NCBI GenBank assembly: GCA_018340375.1
Contig: JAFFJZ010000003.1
Coordinates: 50,809,006-50,873,005, forward strand
Direction of reading: 5' to 3'
DNA: 64,000 bases
Origin: Gonatopus flavifemur
Taxonomy: Eukaryota; Arthropoda; Insecta; Hymenoptera; Dryinidae
The number at the start of each line of letters is the position of its first letter. The first letter of the stretch is position 1. A program made the position numbers and the translations under genes. The notes below the pieces were generated by a model, which saw nothing but the letters and a program-made list of their open reading frames with translations, was not told the DNA's origin and did no database searches. This document shows, piece after piece, positions 12,259 through 22,268 of this stretch.

Positions 12259-15200
12259 CACGACGAATGGAATAGTGAGATTTCATCGACTTTCGGAGTT
12301 CCATTATCCAGGGTGAATGAAACCTTATTCATCAAATCTGAAAAGTACAAAAAATCAAGCTAAAAAAGACAAAAAATATTATAAATGTATCTAAAGTCTT
12401 TACGTATACCACTCATCTCCTTATAAATGTAGAATAGATGAAGAATTCACTTATCGTAGACCCAAAACATTCAGAATTATTAGATTATTTCCTTATCGTA
12501 GAAGGATCTAAACCATTCGGATGGATACCAAAAGTATCTAAAATATAAAGATCTTGGTTATTCGATTCAAATATCAAATACAGGTCAGTATTAAATTCAG
12601 ATGAAAAGGACTTACCTGATACATCCAGTTTTTGGTATTCGGTAACATAACTTTTCCATTTCTAACAGCAATTGCATATTGAAACGTTGATTTGACGATG
12701 GTCGCCAGAGCAAAACACAGTTGGCGGTACAGAATTTCAAACTCCCTAAGTGATAATCTAGAAAAACACACATAAAACAAGGAATCAAAACGCCAACATC
12801 ATCATAATACACTAACAAAACTGACGATTCAAGTCAGACACCATTATCAATATAGAATTCACACAAACCTGTCACTTCAAATTCATTAAAATCATGCATA
12901 CAATCTCCTATTGAACCATACGCAAGGATAAATATGACATGAAGGTTTACCGAACCATGAAAACTTGAAAATTTACACTTATGACTTGAAAAGTCGCAGA
13001 CCTGAAACACAGTCTCTTCCTTTTCTTCAAAACTGTCACTTCAAATTGACCAAGATTTGAACTTATAATTGAATTCACTTGCACAAAAAGACAAAACCAT
13101 TAAAACACTTCACAACACAAAACTTGAAAAATAATCTTAGCGACTCAACAATTTCAAAAACAAAATACACTTCCCTATAAAATCTATCACCTCAAATCTT
13201 TTGAGATTTGAACCACAAGTTTTAATTACACTACACAGTTGGAAAACACTATTAGAAACACTTCATGACATTAGAATAACTAAAAATTCAAAAATTATTA
13301 TAGCGGATCTGGTAACCGCAACCCAAAAGGACACTTTTCTACAATCCATCACCTCCAATCTTTCGAAATCTGATTTACGAGTCATAATCATTTTGCATAG
13401 TCAAAGAACACAATCAGAAGCACTTTATAACCTTAAAATCATTAACACTTGAGAAATTACTATAGTGAACTTATGAACCGCTACCACAAAATACACTTTT
13501 CTATGAAAATTTTACTTCAAATTCCTTGATATTTAAGAATTCTCACCCACAATACACTTCAAACACTAAACAGTCACTCATTTAATACAACACTACACAA
13601 AACAAACTTCACAGCATTCTGTTGTTGTTGTGACGACTCAGGCTGAACCGATGATTCCTACACCCTCTGTTTGACGGAACAAGGAAAACATCATCTTCTT
13701 CTTGTTTTGTCACCTGTTTGAGATGGATGACTCCTATTCATGTTGGCCAGAATCTTATAATATTGTCCCACGGAAGAGTGAACTTGAAATTTAATACTAG
13801 ATTTCTAAAGGTGATGAACTCTGGAACATGTTCTCTATCCGGTGAATACATTCTATTCAAAGAATCGAATACACTATCATCTGAAAAGTATAACCATATT
13901 AATCTTTCAAGTTAAGTGTTTGAAATTTATTAAAAATTGATACATAAACCTGGCTTAGATATATAGCACGACTTGTCATTATACAATTACCTGATTTAAA
14001 GAACTAAGTGTTGTTAGATGATATATATATATATATCATCCTTCCTTCTTGGCTGGATCATACGAGTTCCTCCTGGTATATTTTCCTCCTCGGTTTTGAT
14101 GGTATGTTCTGGATACCTTCTTTCCGAGACAAGCAATCTTTGGATTCAAATGCTGTGGACGATATACACGTGTGTTAGACTTACATTCAATGCATATTTT
14201 GTTTGACGTAATTCAATTTTTGACCAGGTGTGGATATACGCAGTTCATTTATATCAAACATACTACTTGTTCCACACTCGTTATATCATTAATTGAGATT
14301 ATTGGCTACACAATTACTTTGTTTTCTAATGTAAAAGAAAACAAATTAATAAATTACACACACCCTGTCCTGGTTTAAAGGTTGAAGTTTGACAAACTGA
14401 TATAAATATTTGGTGTTTAAAACACATGCATTTACTCACCGTATACACAATTTTTGGTCTTCCGTACTAGAGTTAAGGCGAATAAAGGTATTTCTCTTTC
14501 ATACATTGAGGTCCAATCTGAAATTTCTTCCATTTTTTTAGATCCTGAAAAGAAAGTAAAAACTTTCACACAAAGGAATAGTCCTTTCAATTATTATTAA
14601 ATTTTTATGAACTTATCTGAAAATAAACTCCTCGCGACGAAAACTACCCCGGTGTCCAGTCTTGAAATTTTTCACTCCGTATTTTATCAATGTTCAATAC
14701 GCTTCATTATTCCTGATAATTTACACTTCACTTAACTACACAATTACATTTGATTACATTGCCTGGTTTGTTTACACGTGCGTCCTGTGGAGGCCGCCAT
14801 CTTGTTTTCTTCTGCTAGCTGAGTCCACGCGCTTGAGAGCGAGAGTGTTCAAAGAAGGTGTATTCGCACCACTGCGGTGTGTTCACGCACCATGAAAGAA
14901 TCTAGTTACTTATAGGGTTTTACTAGCACATGGCCTATCACGTTACGGATGTTATCGGTGATTGTTCGAGGACCTTGAACGTTACTATTCTAATGATATA
15001 CTCTTTTCAAGAAACAAATAACACGAAAATAATATGAGACAAATCTCGGCAAATTAAAATGAGTTAATCATTTCTTTTATACTAGTGCGAAATAACCCTA
15101 ATTCTTGATCTCTTCTGAGTATTGTAAAAATTGTAGTCAAACATACCGCGGCGAAAGGTCAACTTATGATACGGGAAGGATGATGATCATTTATGTTTAA

Positions 15201-15366
15201 TATTGGCGACCTCAACGACAGGTTAACTTTTATAATTCTAAATGTTCCTTGGAAATAATAATTAACGCTAAACAACCACACGAAAGGTTAAATTATATAA
15301 ATGATTCACAAGAATTAGAATTGCACGCGATCAAAACTAGAATCTTTCATAAAAACCTCTACAAAA
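12259..15366 (+). other. Long leader between primer site and gag, no convincing gene
   Basis: About 3.1 kb, followed by the second hairpin set and then gag. It holds only short ORFs without recognisable motifs, on both strands. Many ATGs precede gag, so scanning from the cap could not reach gag easily. Either an unidentified intron removes them or entry is internal. A perfect alternating AT palindrome of about 26 bp (GATGATAT...ATATCATC) lies at about 14016-14041. Packaging and dimerisation signals would be expected here but I cannot locate them. Confidence 0.6.
12860..13600 (+). repeat. Degenerate tandem repeat in leader, about 161-165 bp
   Basis: Related blocks start near 13005-13030, 13168, 13333 and 13494. 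Each begins with a 'cacttttctat'-like word, then 'tcacctcaaatctt' and 'agatttgaa' variants. Copies are strongly diverged with indels. The short ORF at 13201-13452 is a by-product. The spacing resembles that of the flanking satellite, but the sequences are not alike. Confidence 0.45.
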
Positions 15367-15699
15367 CACAGATGTTTTATCCTGTGGTGAAAAAAAAACG
15401 TATAAATTTATACTCCATAAAAAAACGCAGACGTTTTTATCCTGCGGTGAACAAAGAAACGCATAGAATCAAATCTACAAAACGCAGACGGCTTATCCTG
15501 CGAAAAAATTAAATTCCACAAAAAAAAACGCAAACGGTTTATCCTGCGTAAAAATCAAGAATAAGGAAAACGCAGACGTTTTATCCTGCGGAAAAGCAAG
15601 TAAAATAAAAAACAACACACAGACATTACTATCTGTGGAAAATCAAAAAATTTGCAAAAAACGCACACGCACAAAAAAAACGCATGCGGTATTTCTGCG
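15367..15699 (+). repeat. Second hairpin array, seven copies, just upstream of gag
   Basis: Seven short hairpins at 15367-15386, 15426-15446, 15483-15502, 15529-15548, 15571-15590, 15618-15637 and 15681-15699. The usual form is CGCAG-ACGTTTTATC-CTGCG set in A-rich spacers. Two copies switch both arms together to CACAG/CTGTG, one is CGCA/TGCG with a changed inner base, and the last has an altered loop with a kept stem. Paired changes indicate that folding matters. The position, 100-430 bp before the gag AUG, suggests a packaging or translation role. The loop differs from that of the LTR array. An overlapping 87-codon ORF (15249-15512) is best ignored. Confidence 0.75.
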
Positions 15700-15798
15700 G
15701 AAAATAAAGGAACACCAAATTATAAAGACGCATAAAAACCAAAATTTATGACTCATTTAAGAAGAGACGAAAATAAATGTAATAAATAAAGGAACTAA

Positions 15799-17664
15799 AT
15801 GTCGAAATATAATACTCGTAGTCAAACAAAAAATCCACGAGATCAAACCAAAGATACGGACCCTTCCGGAGACCTTACATTAGTTGACGAAACAGAGAAA
15901 GAAACTCTCGATTTTTCTTTAGTCGAGGATCCTTTCAAACCACAAGGATCATTACTACATACTCCTAAAAAGAACCCTTTATTCCTTTCATCAACAGGCC
16001 AATCTTTTTCTGAATTGGATAGTACAATCCAAAACAACTCACAATTGAATGTCACTGTATTCAATAATTCCTCAAAGAATAAAACTTTGATAGATAACTC
16101 ATCGGAAAGTAAAATTACGTCAGATAATTCACCAGACGATCAAGTTTCGTCACAGAAGAATCAGACCTTACCAAATAATTCTCGACATAGAGACTTACTT
16201 GGAGGAAGTTTCATCCATACAACCATTCAAACGAAAGAACCACCAAACGAAATGGCAAATGCATTGAAAGTCCGTGACGTAGTAGGAATGATTCCTATTT
16301 TTTCCGGTTCCCGGAAAGATTGTAATTATAGGGAATTCGCTGCTGCTTGCTTAGACGCGAGGGATATGCTCCCAGCAGATGCCGAAATAGATCTCACAAA
16401 TTTGATTAGAACGCGTTTACGCGATGGTGCACTACAAATAATTAGGAGCGGAAAGCCGACTAACGTGAATGGACTTTTGAAACTTTTGAAGGGAATATAC
16501 GACCCTCAAGATTCGAGTTTAGTATTGAGTGGAGAATTAACTAAATTATGCCAAAAACCGAATGAGGACGTAGCAGATTATTTCAATCGTGCTAGAATGT
16601 TAGGGAATCAAATCATAGAAGCATACAAAGCCGAAAACAATAATGAAATATTGGAAGGGAAAAAGTTAGAAATTGAAGAGGTTTGTTGTAGAGCATTTAT
16701 TCTCGGATTGAATAGCGAAATCTTTCCTTTAATGAAAGAAGGGCTGAATTTCAGTCAAGCTGGTCCAGAAGCCATCAACATAGAAAAGAAATTAGCCACC
16801 CAAAAGGCCCTACGTTCAGCTGCGTTAAAAAACGAATGTTGCGTTCTATGCGAAGATCATAGACATAGATCAAAGGATTGTCCATTGATTGATAAGAACA
16901 CTGTAGAGAAACCTCGGTGTCAAGTTTGTGATCGTAATGGACATGTTGCAAAGGATTGTAGAAGTAACGTGAATAAAATAAACGGGAATCCCGCCAAATG
17001 TCAAATTTGCGATAAAGTAGGACATGAGGCTAAAAATTGCAGGAATCTGAATCAAAATAATCTCAGTTCACTGAATCGTAGCAGAAATATTTGCCAAATA
17101 TGTAAGAAAATTGGACACATAGCCGATGAGTGTAGGTTTTACGCTCCTATTAAAATGACACAAGTCATACGAAAATGCCAACTTTGCGGAATGAATAATC
17201 ATGAAGCGAAAGATTGTAGAGTTTCGAGACCATGCCCTAGATGCGGCATCGCGGGTCACTTAGCAATGAATTGCAATTCTTCAAAAAAATGTCAATTTTG
17301 TCAAAACACTGGACATTATGCCGATACCTGCCCTCAAATTCGAAGTCAAAGAGGACCTCAGTGTCAATTTTGTAAAATTTCGGGACATACCGCAGACATA
17401 TGTCGAAAGTTACAATTCCAAATGAGGAATCAAAATAATTATCAACCTAATAATTCGAATCAAAATAACAATTATCGCGTGAATACTCAAAATCAAAATA
17501 GTAATTACCGTCCGATTAATCAAAATCAACCTAATCATTCACAAAATGTTCAAACCTCGGGAAACTCGCGAGGCCTCCCTACGAGGGAGGCTGGGAATTC
17601 AACAATGAACCCAATACGATCAATTCAGGGAGAGGAAATTTCAGGACAACAAATGTCAAATTAG
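15799..17664 (+). CDS. gag: Gag polyprotein with eight CCHC zinc knuckles
   Basis: 621 residues. The N-terminal 150 are polar and rich in Ser, Asn and Thr. Residues about 150-340 fit a retroviral gag capsid region (helical; 'LLKGIYDP', 'CRAFILGL'). Residues 348-535 hold eight C-x2-C-x4-H-x4-C knuckles in series. All eight have intact ligands. Typical gypsy gags have none to three, so this is an extreme array that resembles CNBP-type proteins. The last 85 residues are Asn/Gln-rich. The AUG follows an A-rich leader with a two-codon upstream ORF (ATG TAA at about 15776). The ORF overlaps pol, which is reached by a -1 shift at residue 588. The protein should bind and package the genomic RNA. Confidence 0.93.
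   Translation: MSKYNTRSQTKNPRDQTKDTDPSGDLTLVDETEKETLDFSLVEDPFKPQGSLLHTPKKNPLFLSSTGQSFSELDSTIQNNSQLNVTVFNNSSKNKTLIDNSSESKITSDNSPDDQVSSQKNQTLPNNSRHRDLLGGSFIHTTIQTKEPPNEMANALKVRDVVGMIPIFSGSRKDCNYREFAAACLDARDMLPADAEIDLTNLIRTRLRDGALQIIRSGKPTNVNGLLKLLKGIYDPQDSSLVLSGELTKLCQKPNEDVADYFNRARMLGNQIIEAYKAENNNEILEGKKLEIEEVCCRAFILGLNSEIFPLMKEGLNFSQAGPEAINIEKKLATQKALRSAALKNECCVLCEDHRHRSKDCPLIDKNTVEKPRCQVCDRNGHVAKDCRSNVNKINGNPAKCQICDKVGHEAKNCRNLNQNNLSSLNRSRNICQICKKIGHIADECRFYAPIKMTQVIRKCQLCGMNNHEAKDCRVSRPCPRCGIAGHLAMNCNSSKKCQFCQNTGHYADTCPQIRSQRGPQCQFCKISGHTADICRKLQFQMRNQNNYQPNNSNQNNNYRVNTQNQNSNYRPINQNQPNHSQNVQTSGNSRGLPTREAGNSTMNPIRSIQGEEISGQQMSN
17559..17591 (+). promoter_or_regulatory. -1 ribosomal frameshift signal between gag and pol
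   Basis: The heptamer GGGAAAC at 17559-17565 is in the right phase of the gag frame (G_GGA_AAC). It is followed after 7 nt by a hairpin with stem GCCTCCCT/AGGGAGGC (17573-17580 and 17584-17591) and a 3-nt ACG loop. The pol frame is open from the slip site onward. G_GGA_AAC is a known retroviral slippery heptamer. Confidence 0.85.
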
Positions 17665-18743
17665 CGTTAGAACGTCATTCACCATCGATTATTGCACAAA
17701 TATTTAAACCCACTAAATTTCTAATAGATTCAGGTGCAGGACCTTGTTTAATAAAAGAAAATGCCATAGGAAATAAAATCAGAATCAATAAAGACGAAAT
17801 ATTACTTTTATCAGGTATTTCTTCCGAAACAGTACCAACGTTAGGAGAAATAATTTTGAACTTTCTAGGGAACATAACTAAGTTTCATGTCGTACCCGAC
17901 GATTTCCCAATAGAACAAGACGGAATTGTTGGAGCTTCTTTTCTCGCTAAACACCGAGCCAAACTCAACTGGGAATCGAATTGCTTGGAAATAGATGATT
18001 CAAAAATTCCCTTCTATATCGAAACTAAAATATATACTATAGCCCCTCGCAATAGAGAAATTATACATGTGAATTTGAAGGAAAATTCTTCGAAAGAAGG
18101 ATATATCCCAAAGTTGAATGCAGGTGAGGGACTCCTCATAGGAAACTGTGTAGTTAAAAACCATAATGGTCAAGCTTTCCTACCAATAGTAAATACCACT
18201 AACGAGAAAATTCGTGTATCAGTTCCAGAATTAAATTTACAAGAAATAGAACAAATTCAAAATTACATTCCTGACAGTAATATTTCGAACAGAAAAGCTG
18301 GCAGAAAGAAAAGGAATCTATTGAAAATCAAGAAAGCAAAGATATGTACAGTTCAAGAAAATGATCGATTCAAACAAGTGATTGATTTGTTGAGGTTAGA
18401 TCATCTGGATACTGAAGAACGAAAGGAAATTGAAATTCTCATCCACGATACCTTGGATCTTTATCATATTCCCGACGAAAAATTAACTTGTACTGAAGTA
18501 CTAGAACATACGATATCCACAACTGATGAAAATCCGATTCATACTAAACAATACAGATTTCCCCCTCTGTTGAAAAATGAAATTATAAAACAAGTCGATG
18601 ATTTATTGAATGACGGAATAATCCAACCCTCACAATCCCCATATAATACTCCAGTATGGATAGTTCCAAAAAAGGCAGATTCACAAGGCAATAAAAGATG
18701 GCGAATGGTCTTAGATTTTCGTACATTAAATGAAAAACAATAG
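17562..18743 (+). CDS. pol: Pol, first part: protease and start of reverse transcriptase
   Basis: The frame is open from the slip site and has no need of its own AUG. The aspartic protease active site Asp-Ser-Gly-Ala is at 17727-17738. The region 'GIVGASFLAKH' (about 17919-17951) is the second protease strand of gypsy elements. From about 18490 the RT fingers begin, with 'VWIVPKKAD' and 'RWRMVLDFRTLNEK'. The frame ends at a TAG (18741-18743). This directly follows a five-A run (18733-18737), and RT homology continues without loss in the frame two positions on. The break is therefore a one-base loss in this copy or in the read, not a true gene end. Confidence 0.85.
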   Translation, partial: KLARPPYEGGWEFNNEPNTINSGRGNFRTTNVKLALERHSPSIIAQIFKPTKFLIDSGAGPCLIKENAIGNKIRINKDEILLLSGISSETVPTLGEIILNFLGNITKFHVVPDDFPIEQDGIVGASFLAKHRAKLNWESNCLEIDDSKIPFYIETKIYTIAPRNREIIHVNLKENSSKEGYIPKLNAGEGLLIGNCVVKNHNGQAFLPIVNTTNEKIRVSVPELNLQEIEQIQNYIPDSNISNRKAGRKKRNLLKIKKAKICTVQENDRFKQVIDLLRLDHLDTEERKEIEILIHDTLDLYHIPDEKLTCTEVLEHTISTTDENPIHTKQYRFPPLLKNEIIKQVDDLLNDGIIQPSQSPYNTPVWIVPKKADSQGNKRWRMVLDFRTLNEKQ

Positions 18744-21700
18744 GGAACGCGTATCCCTTACCAAATATCACCGAAATATTAGATCAATTAGGTGGAGCTA
18801 AATACTTTAGCACTTTCGATTTAGCTTCTGGTTTTCATCAAATCAAAATGAGCGAGAAGGATAGACATAAAACTGCATTTTCAACTCCCCACGGTCATTA
18901 TGAGTTTTTGAGAATGCCTTTCGGGCTTAAAAATGCTCCTGCTACCTTCCAACACTTGATGGATATAGTTTTGACCGGATTACAAGGAATCGAATTATTT
19001 GTTTATTTAGATGACATAGTTATTTACGCGAAAACACTTTCCGAACATAGGAAAAAATATTTAAATTTAGCTCATAGATTACGTCAAGCAAATCTCAAAT
19101 TACAGCCTGATAAATGCGAATTTTTACGACATGAAGTTTCGTACTTAGGACATCAAATTACCGAGAACGGATTAAAACCAAATGATAAAAATATCGAAGC
19201 AGTCAAAAAATTCCCGCGACCTAAGAACGTGAAAAATATCAAACAATTTCTGGGTTTAGCCGGATATTATAGGCGATTCATACATAATTTCTCAAAAATC
19301 GCTTTACCATTGACTAAACTTTTGAAAAAGGATGCCCCTTTTTCATGGAACGAAGAGCAAAACGAAGCTTTCGAAATACTAAAAGACAAATTATGTCAAG
19401 AACCCGTATTGCAATACCCAGATTTTGACAAACCCTTTTTACTTACAACAGACGCTAGTGGCTATGCCATTGCTGGTATATTAAGCCAAGGGCCTGTAGG
19501 TAAAGATAAACCTTGTGCGTACACATCTAGATTATTGAATGAAAACGAACGTAAATATAGCACTTATGAAAAAGAGGCACTCGCTATCCTATACAGTGTT
19601 TCTCAATTTCGACCATATCTTTATGGACGAGAATTCACAATAGTAACCGATCATAGACCTTTAGTATGGATGCGTACGGCAAAAGACCCTACGTCTAGAC
19701 TAACTAGGTGGCGTTTGAAATTGGAAGAGTATGACTTTGATATACTCTACAAAGCGGGCAAAACCAACGTAAACGCCGACGCCCTGTCTCGTAATCCATC
19801 TGATGATTCTGAAAAAATTATTGAAGAGACAAAAGATGAAATGACTGTCAGAGAGAGACAAAACATCCTGGAGAAAAGAGAAAATCGCGATTGTATGCTT
19901 GAAAACATTAAAACAATTTATACCCATGAAAATACGCCAAGACGATCCACAAGAACTCCAAGATTAACGGAGAAAGGTTGTCAATACCGCGAAGAGATTA
20001 TAAGGAAAAAGAAGAGACGCTTAACCAACAACCATGAAAATAATGATTATTCCGATTCGACTGAAGACGAACTCGTTGAGAACGACAAACACGATAAATC
20101 GACTCCTAAAAACACGAAAAAACCACCCGATAAAAGAATAACAGAAAACGATAATTCATCATCTAGTGAATTCGGGACAACACGCGATAATGATAATAAA
20201 CTAAAACTTGAAACCTCTAATGGAACAAACGATGGGGACATAATATCGGAAAATAATGATCCAATTCCCCACAATATTGAAAATTCTCATGATTTTTCAT
20301 CAATAAACGCTGAACAACCACTAAATACAACAAATTCTCTACAACAGGAACATAGTGACTTAACGCCAAAATCTCTCAAAAAACCCCCTGATAAAAACGT
20401 TATTTTTCATGAAGGAAATGATGACCGACTAAATTTAGAGAACAATTGGGACCCTTTGGATAACATTAAAGATACTGAAGAATCTGATACGGATGAATCA
20501 ATAATCGATAGGGAAATTGAAAATTTTGAGGCATCTAAAGGGAAATTGCGATACGGGAATAATATTTTCGAAAATCGAGATCAACTGTGGATGAAGAGAG
20601 ATAATTACTTGTTCTTTCTTGACGATGAAGGAAAGCCCATTGATAGTATCACAGAATTGTTTGCAAAACAACACTATATAGATTACTTTGGAAAACTTGA
20701 TATAGGAACTTGCAAAATGATAAATAAGAGTAATAGATGGTATATCGGGTTATGTCTGGTGCCCTCAAAGACAATATTGAATCCTGAAGAAATATTCGAA
20801 AATTTAGGAAACTCATTGTTAGAGCTGAGAAAATTACTCCAAGAAAATAGAATTACCAGCTTTAGTGCCTCTGTATTAGAACTAGCAAATATATCTTGGA
20901 TCAGAATACTCGATAAATTTAGACTAATTCTTGGAAAATCCAACATCAAAATAACCTTCTGTTTGGGAATAGTGGAAAAACCATCGGTGTCACGTAGAAG
21001 TTCAATAATTGAAGAGGCGCATTCTTCGCCCATAGGTGGACATAAGGGAGTCACAAAAATTTATAAAAGAATCAGAACAAATTATTTCTGGGAATATATG
21101 AAAGAAGATATTCAAAATTTCATACAACAATGTTTACAGTGTAAATTAAAGAAACTGATGAGACATAAAATTAGGCAACCCATGACAATTACTGACACCC
21201 CAGGTTCAGCTTTTGAAAAATTAGCTCTCGATGTTGTCGGGCCTTTCTACCCCGAAACAAAAAAGGGAAATCGTTATATTTTAACGATGCAATGTTTACT
21301 TACTAAACATTGCACAGCCGCTGTTATGAAAGATGCAACAGCGCCTTCAATCGCTGATGCTTTTTTGAAGAGGTTCGTTTGCATCTATGGAACTCCGAAA
21401 ATCGTACTAACTGATCAAGGAACAAATTTCTTATCCAAATTAATGAAAATTCTCGCGAAAAAATTGGATATCAGACAAATTAAAACAACTGCTTTCCACC
21501 CTCAAACAAACGGCTCACTCGAAAGAACACATATAGTTCTTGTAGAATACTTACGACAATTTATCGACAAGGATTCTGAATGGGATGATTGGGTAGAACT
21601 AGCGATGCTTTCGTACAACAGTAGTGTTCATGAAGGTACACAGAGAACACCCTATGAATTAGTTTTCGCGAAAATTCCAACTCTTCCCTCCAATCAACCT

Positions 21701-22036
21701 TTACCTGAATATGAGCGTTTGGATACATACGATGACTATTTAATACGACTTTTATCTAGGTTAGATAGTTTACAAAAAGAGGCGAAACTAAACTTAGAGG
21801 CAGCAAAACGAAAATCTAAGGAATATTATGATAGGAAAATAAATCCCATAACACTGGAAGCAGGTAATTACGTATTCATCAGGAAGGGAATGAAAACGGG
21901 AAAATTAGGGGATCCAAATGAAGGACCGTATAAAATTTTAGAAGTGATTGATGACAAAAACGTAATACTGGAAATTGGAAGGAAGGAAAGATTGATATCC
22001 ATCGATAGAATCATACCCACTAAAATACATCAGTGA
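18737..22036 (+). CDS. pol: Pol, second part: RT, RNase H, integrase
   Basis: The conserved frame starts just after the A-run; the first ATG is at 18848 and residues here count from it. The RT catalytic Tyr-Leu-Asp-Asp is at 54-56, RNase H 'TDASG' at about 201-205, and the thumb and 'FLGLAGYYRRFI' lie between. Residues about 320-640 form an unusual long linker. It is charged and rich in Ser, Asp, Glu and Asn, contains two 'KKPPDK' copies, and ends in a poorly conserved stretch. Integrase follows: His/His/Cys/Cys zinc region at about 725-765, then catalytic Asp795, Asp856 and Glu892 (D-61-D-35-E). A C-terminal beta domain (GPYKILEVIDD) ends it. No chromodomain is seen. The linker adds roughly 300 residues compared with usual insect gypsy pol. 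Confidence 0.93.
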   Translation, partial: TIGNAYPLPNITEILDQLGGAKYFSTFDLASGFHQIKMSEKDRHKTAFSTPHGHYEFLRMPFGLKNAPATFQHLMDIVLTGLQGIELFVYLDDIVIYAKTLSEHRKKYLNLAHRLRQANLKLQPDKCEFLRHEVSYLGHQITENGLKPNDKNIEAVKKFPRPKNVKNIKQFLGLAGYYRRFIHNFSKIALPLTKLLKKDAPFSWNEEQNEAFEILKDKLCQEPVLQYPDFDKPFLLTTDASGYAIAGILSQGPVGKDKPCAYTSRLLNENERKYSTYEKEALAILYSVSQFRPYLYGREFTIVTDHRPLVWMRTAKDPTSRLTRWRLKLEEYDFDILYKAGKTNVNADALSRNPSDDSEKIIEETKDEMTVRERQNILEKRENRDCMLENIKTIYTHENTPRRSTRTPRLTEKGCQYREEIIRKKKRRLTNNHENNDYSDSTEDELVENDKHDKSTPKNTKKPPDKRITENDNSSSSEFGTTRDNDNKLKLETSNGTNDGDIISENNDPIPHNIENSHDFSSINAEQPLNTTNSLQQEHSDLTPKSLKKPPDKNVIFHEGNDDRLNLENNWDPLDNIKDTEESDTDESIIDREIENFEASKGKLRYGNNIFENRDQLWMKRDNYLFFLDDEGKPIDSITELFAKQHYIDYFGKLDIGTCKMINKSNRWYIGLCLVPSKTILNPEEIFENLGNSLLELRKLLQENRITSFSASVLELANISWIRILDKFRLILGKSNIKITFCLGIVEKPSVSRRSSIIEEAHSSPIGGHKGVTKIYKRIRTNYFWEYMKEDIQNFIQQCLQCKLKKLMRHKIRQPMTITDTPGSAFEKLALDVVGPFYPETKKGNRYILTMQCLLTKHCTAAVMKDATAPSIADAFLKRFVCIYGTPKIVLTDQGTNFLSKLMKILAKKLDIRQIKTTAFHPQTNGSLERTHIVLVEYLRQFIDKDSEWDDWVELAMLSYNSSVHEGTQRTPYELVFAKIPTLPSNQPLPEYERLDTYDDYLIRLLSRLDSLQKEAKLNLEAAKRKSKEYYDRKINPITLEAGNYVFIRKGMKTGKLGDPNEGPYKILEVIDDKNVILEIGRKERLISIDRIIPTKIHQ

Positions 22037-22263
22037 AAATCGAATTCATTTCCATTTGAACATCATCGGATGGATGTTGCATGAATTTTACGTGGACATT
22101 ACAAGATGTTACAGAAAAGTTATATGTTATATAACATTTTATATTAAATAGATTTGTGATTTCCATGTCGTGTAACATCTGCATGTAATGCTTACGAAAA
22201 TTTACACCCCATACACTCCCATTTTCAATATGAAATTTTGAAAAATTTCTCCTTTTCTTTTAG
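22037..22263 (+). other. Spacer with splice acceptor before accessory ORF 1
   Basis: AT-rich, with no gene. It ends in a strong acceptor: a pyrimidine run CTCCTTTTCTTTTAG, with AG at 22262-22263, six bases ahead of the ATG of the next ORF. This is the pattern expected for a spliced subgenomic mRNA. Confidence 0.6.
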
Positions 22264-22268
22264 AAAAG

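Noticed and set aside
13201..13452. 83-codon ORF in the leader
   Set aside because: It spans two copies of a degenerate repeat and has no recognisable motif.
15249..15512. 87-codon ORF before gag
   Set aside because: Its second half is the translation of the hairpin repeats, and its first codon is not an ATG.
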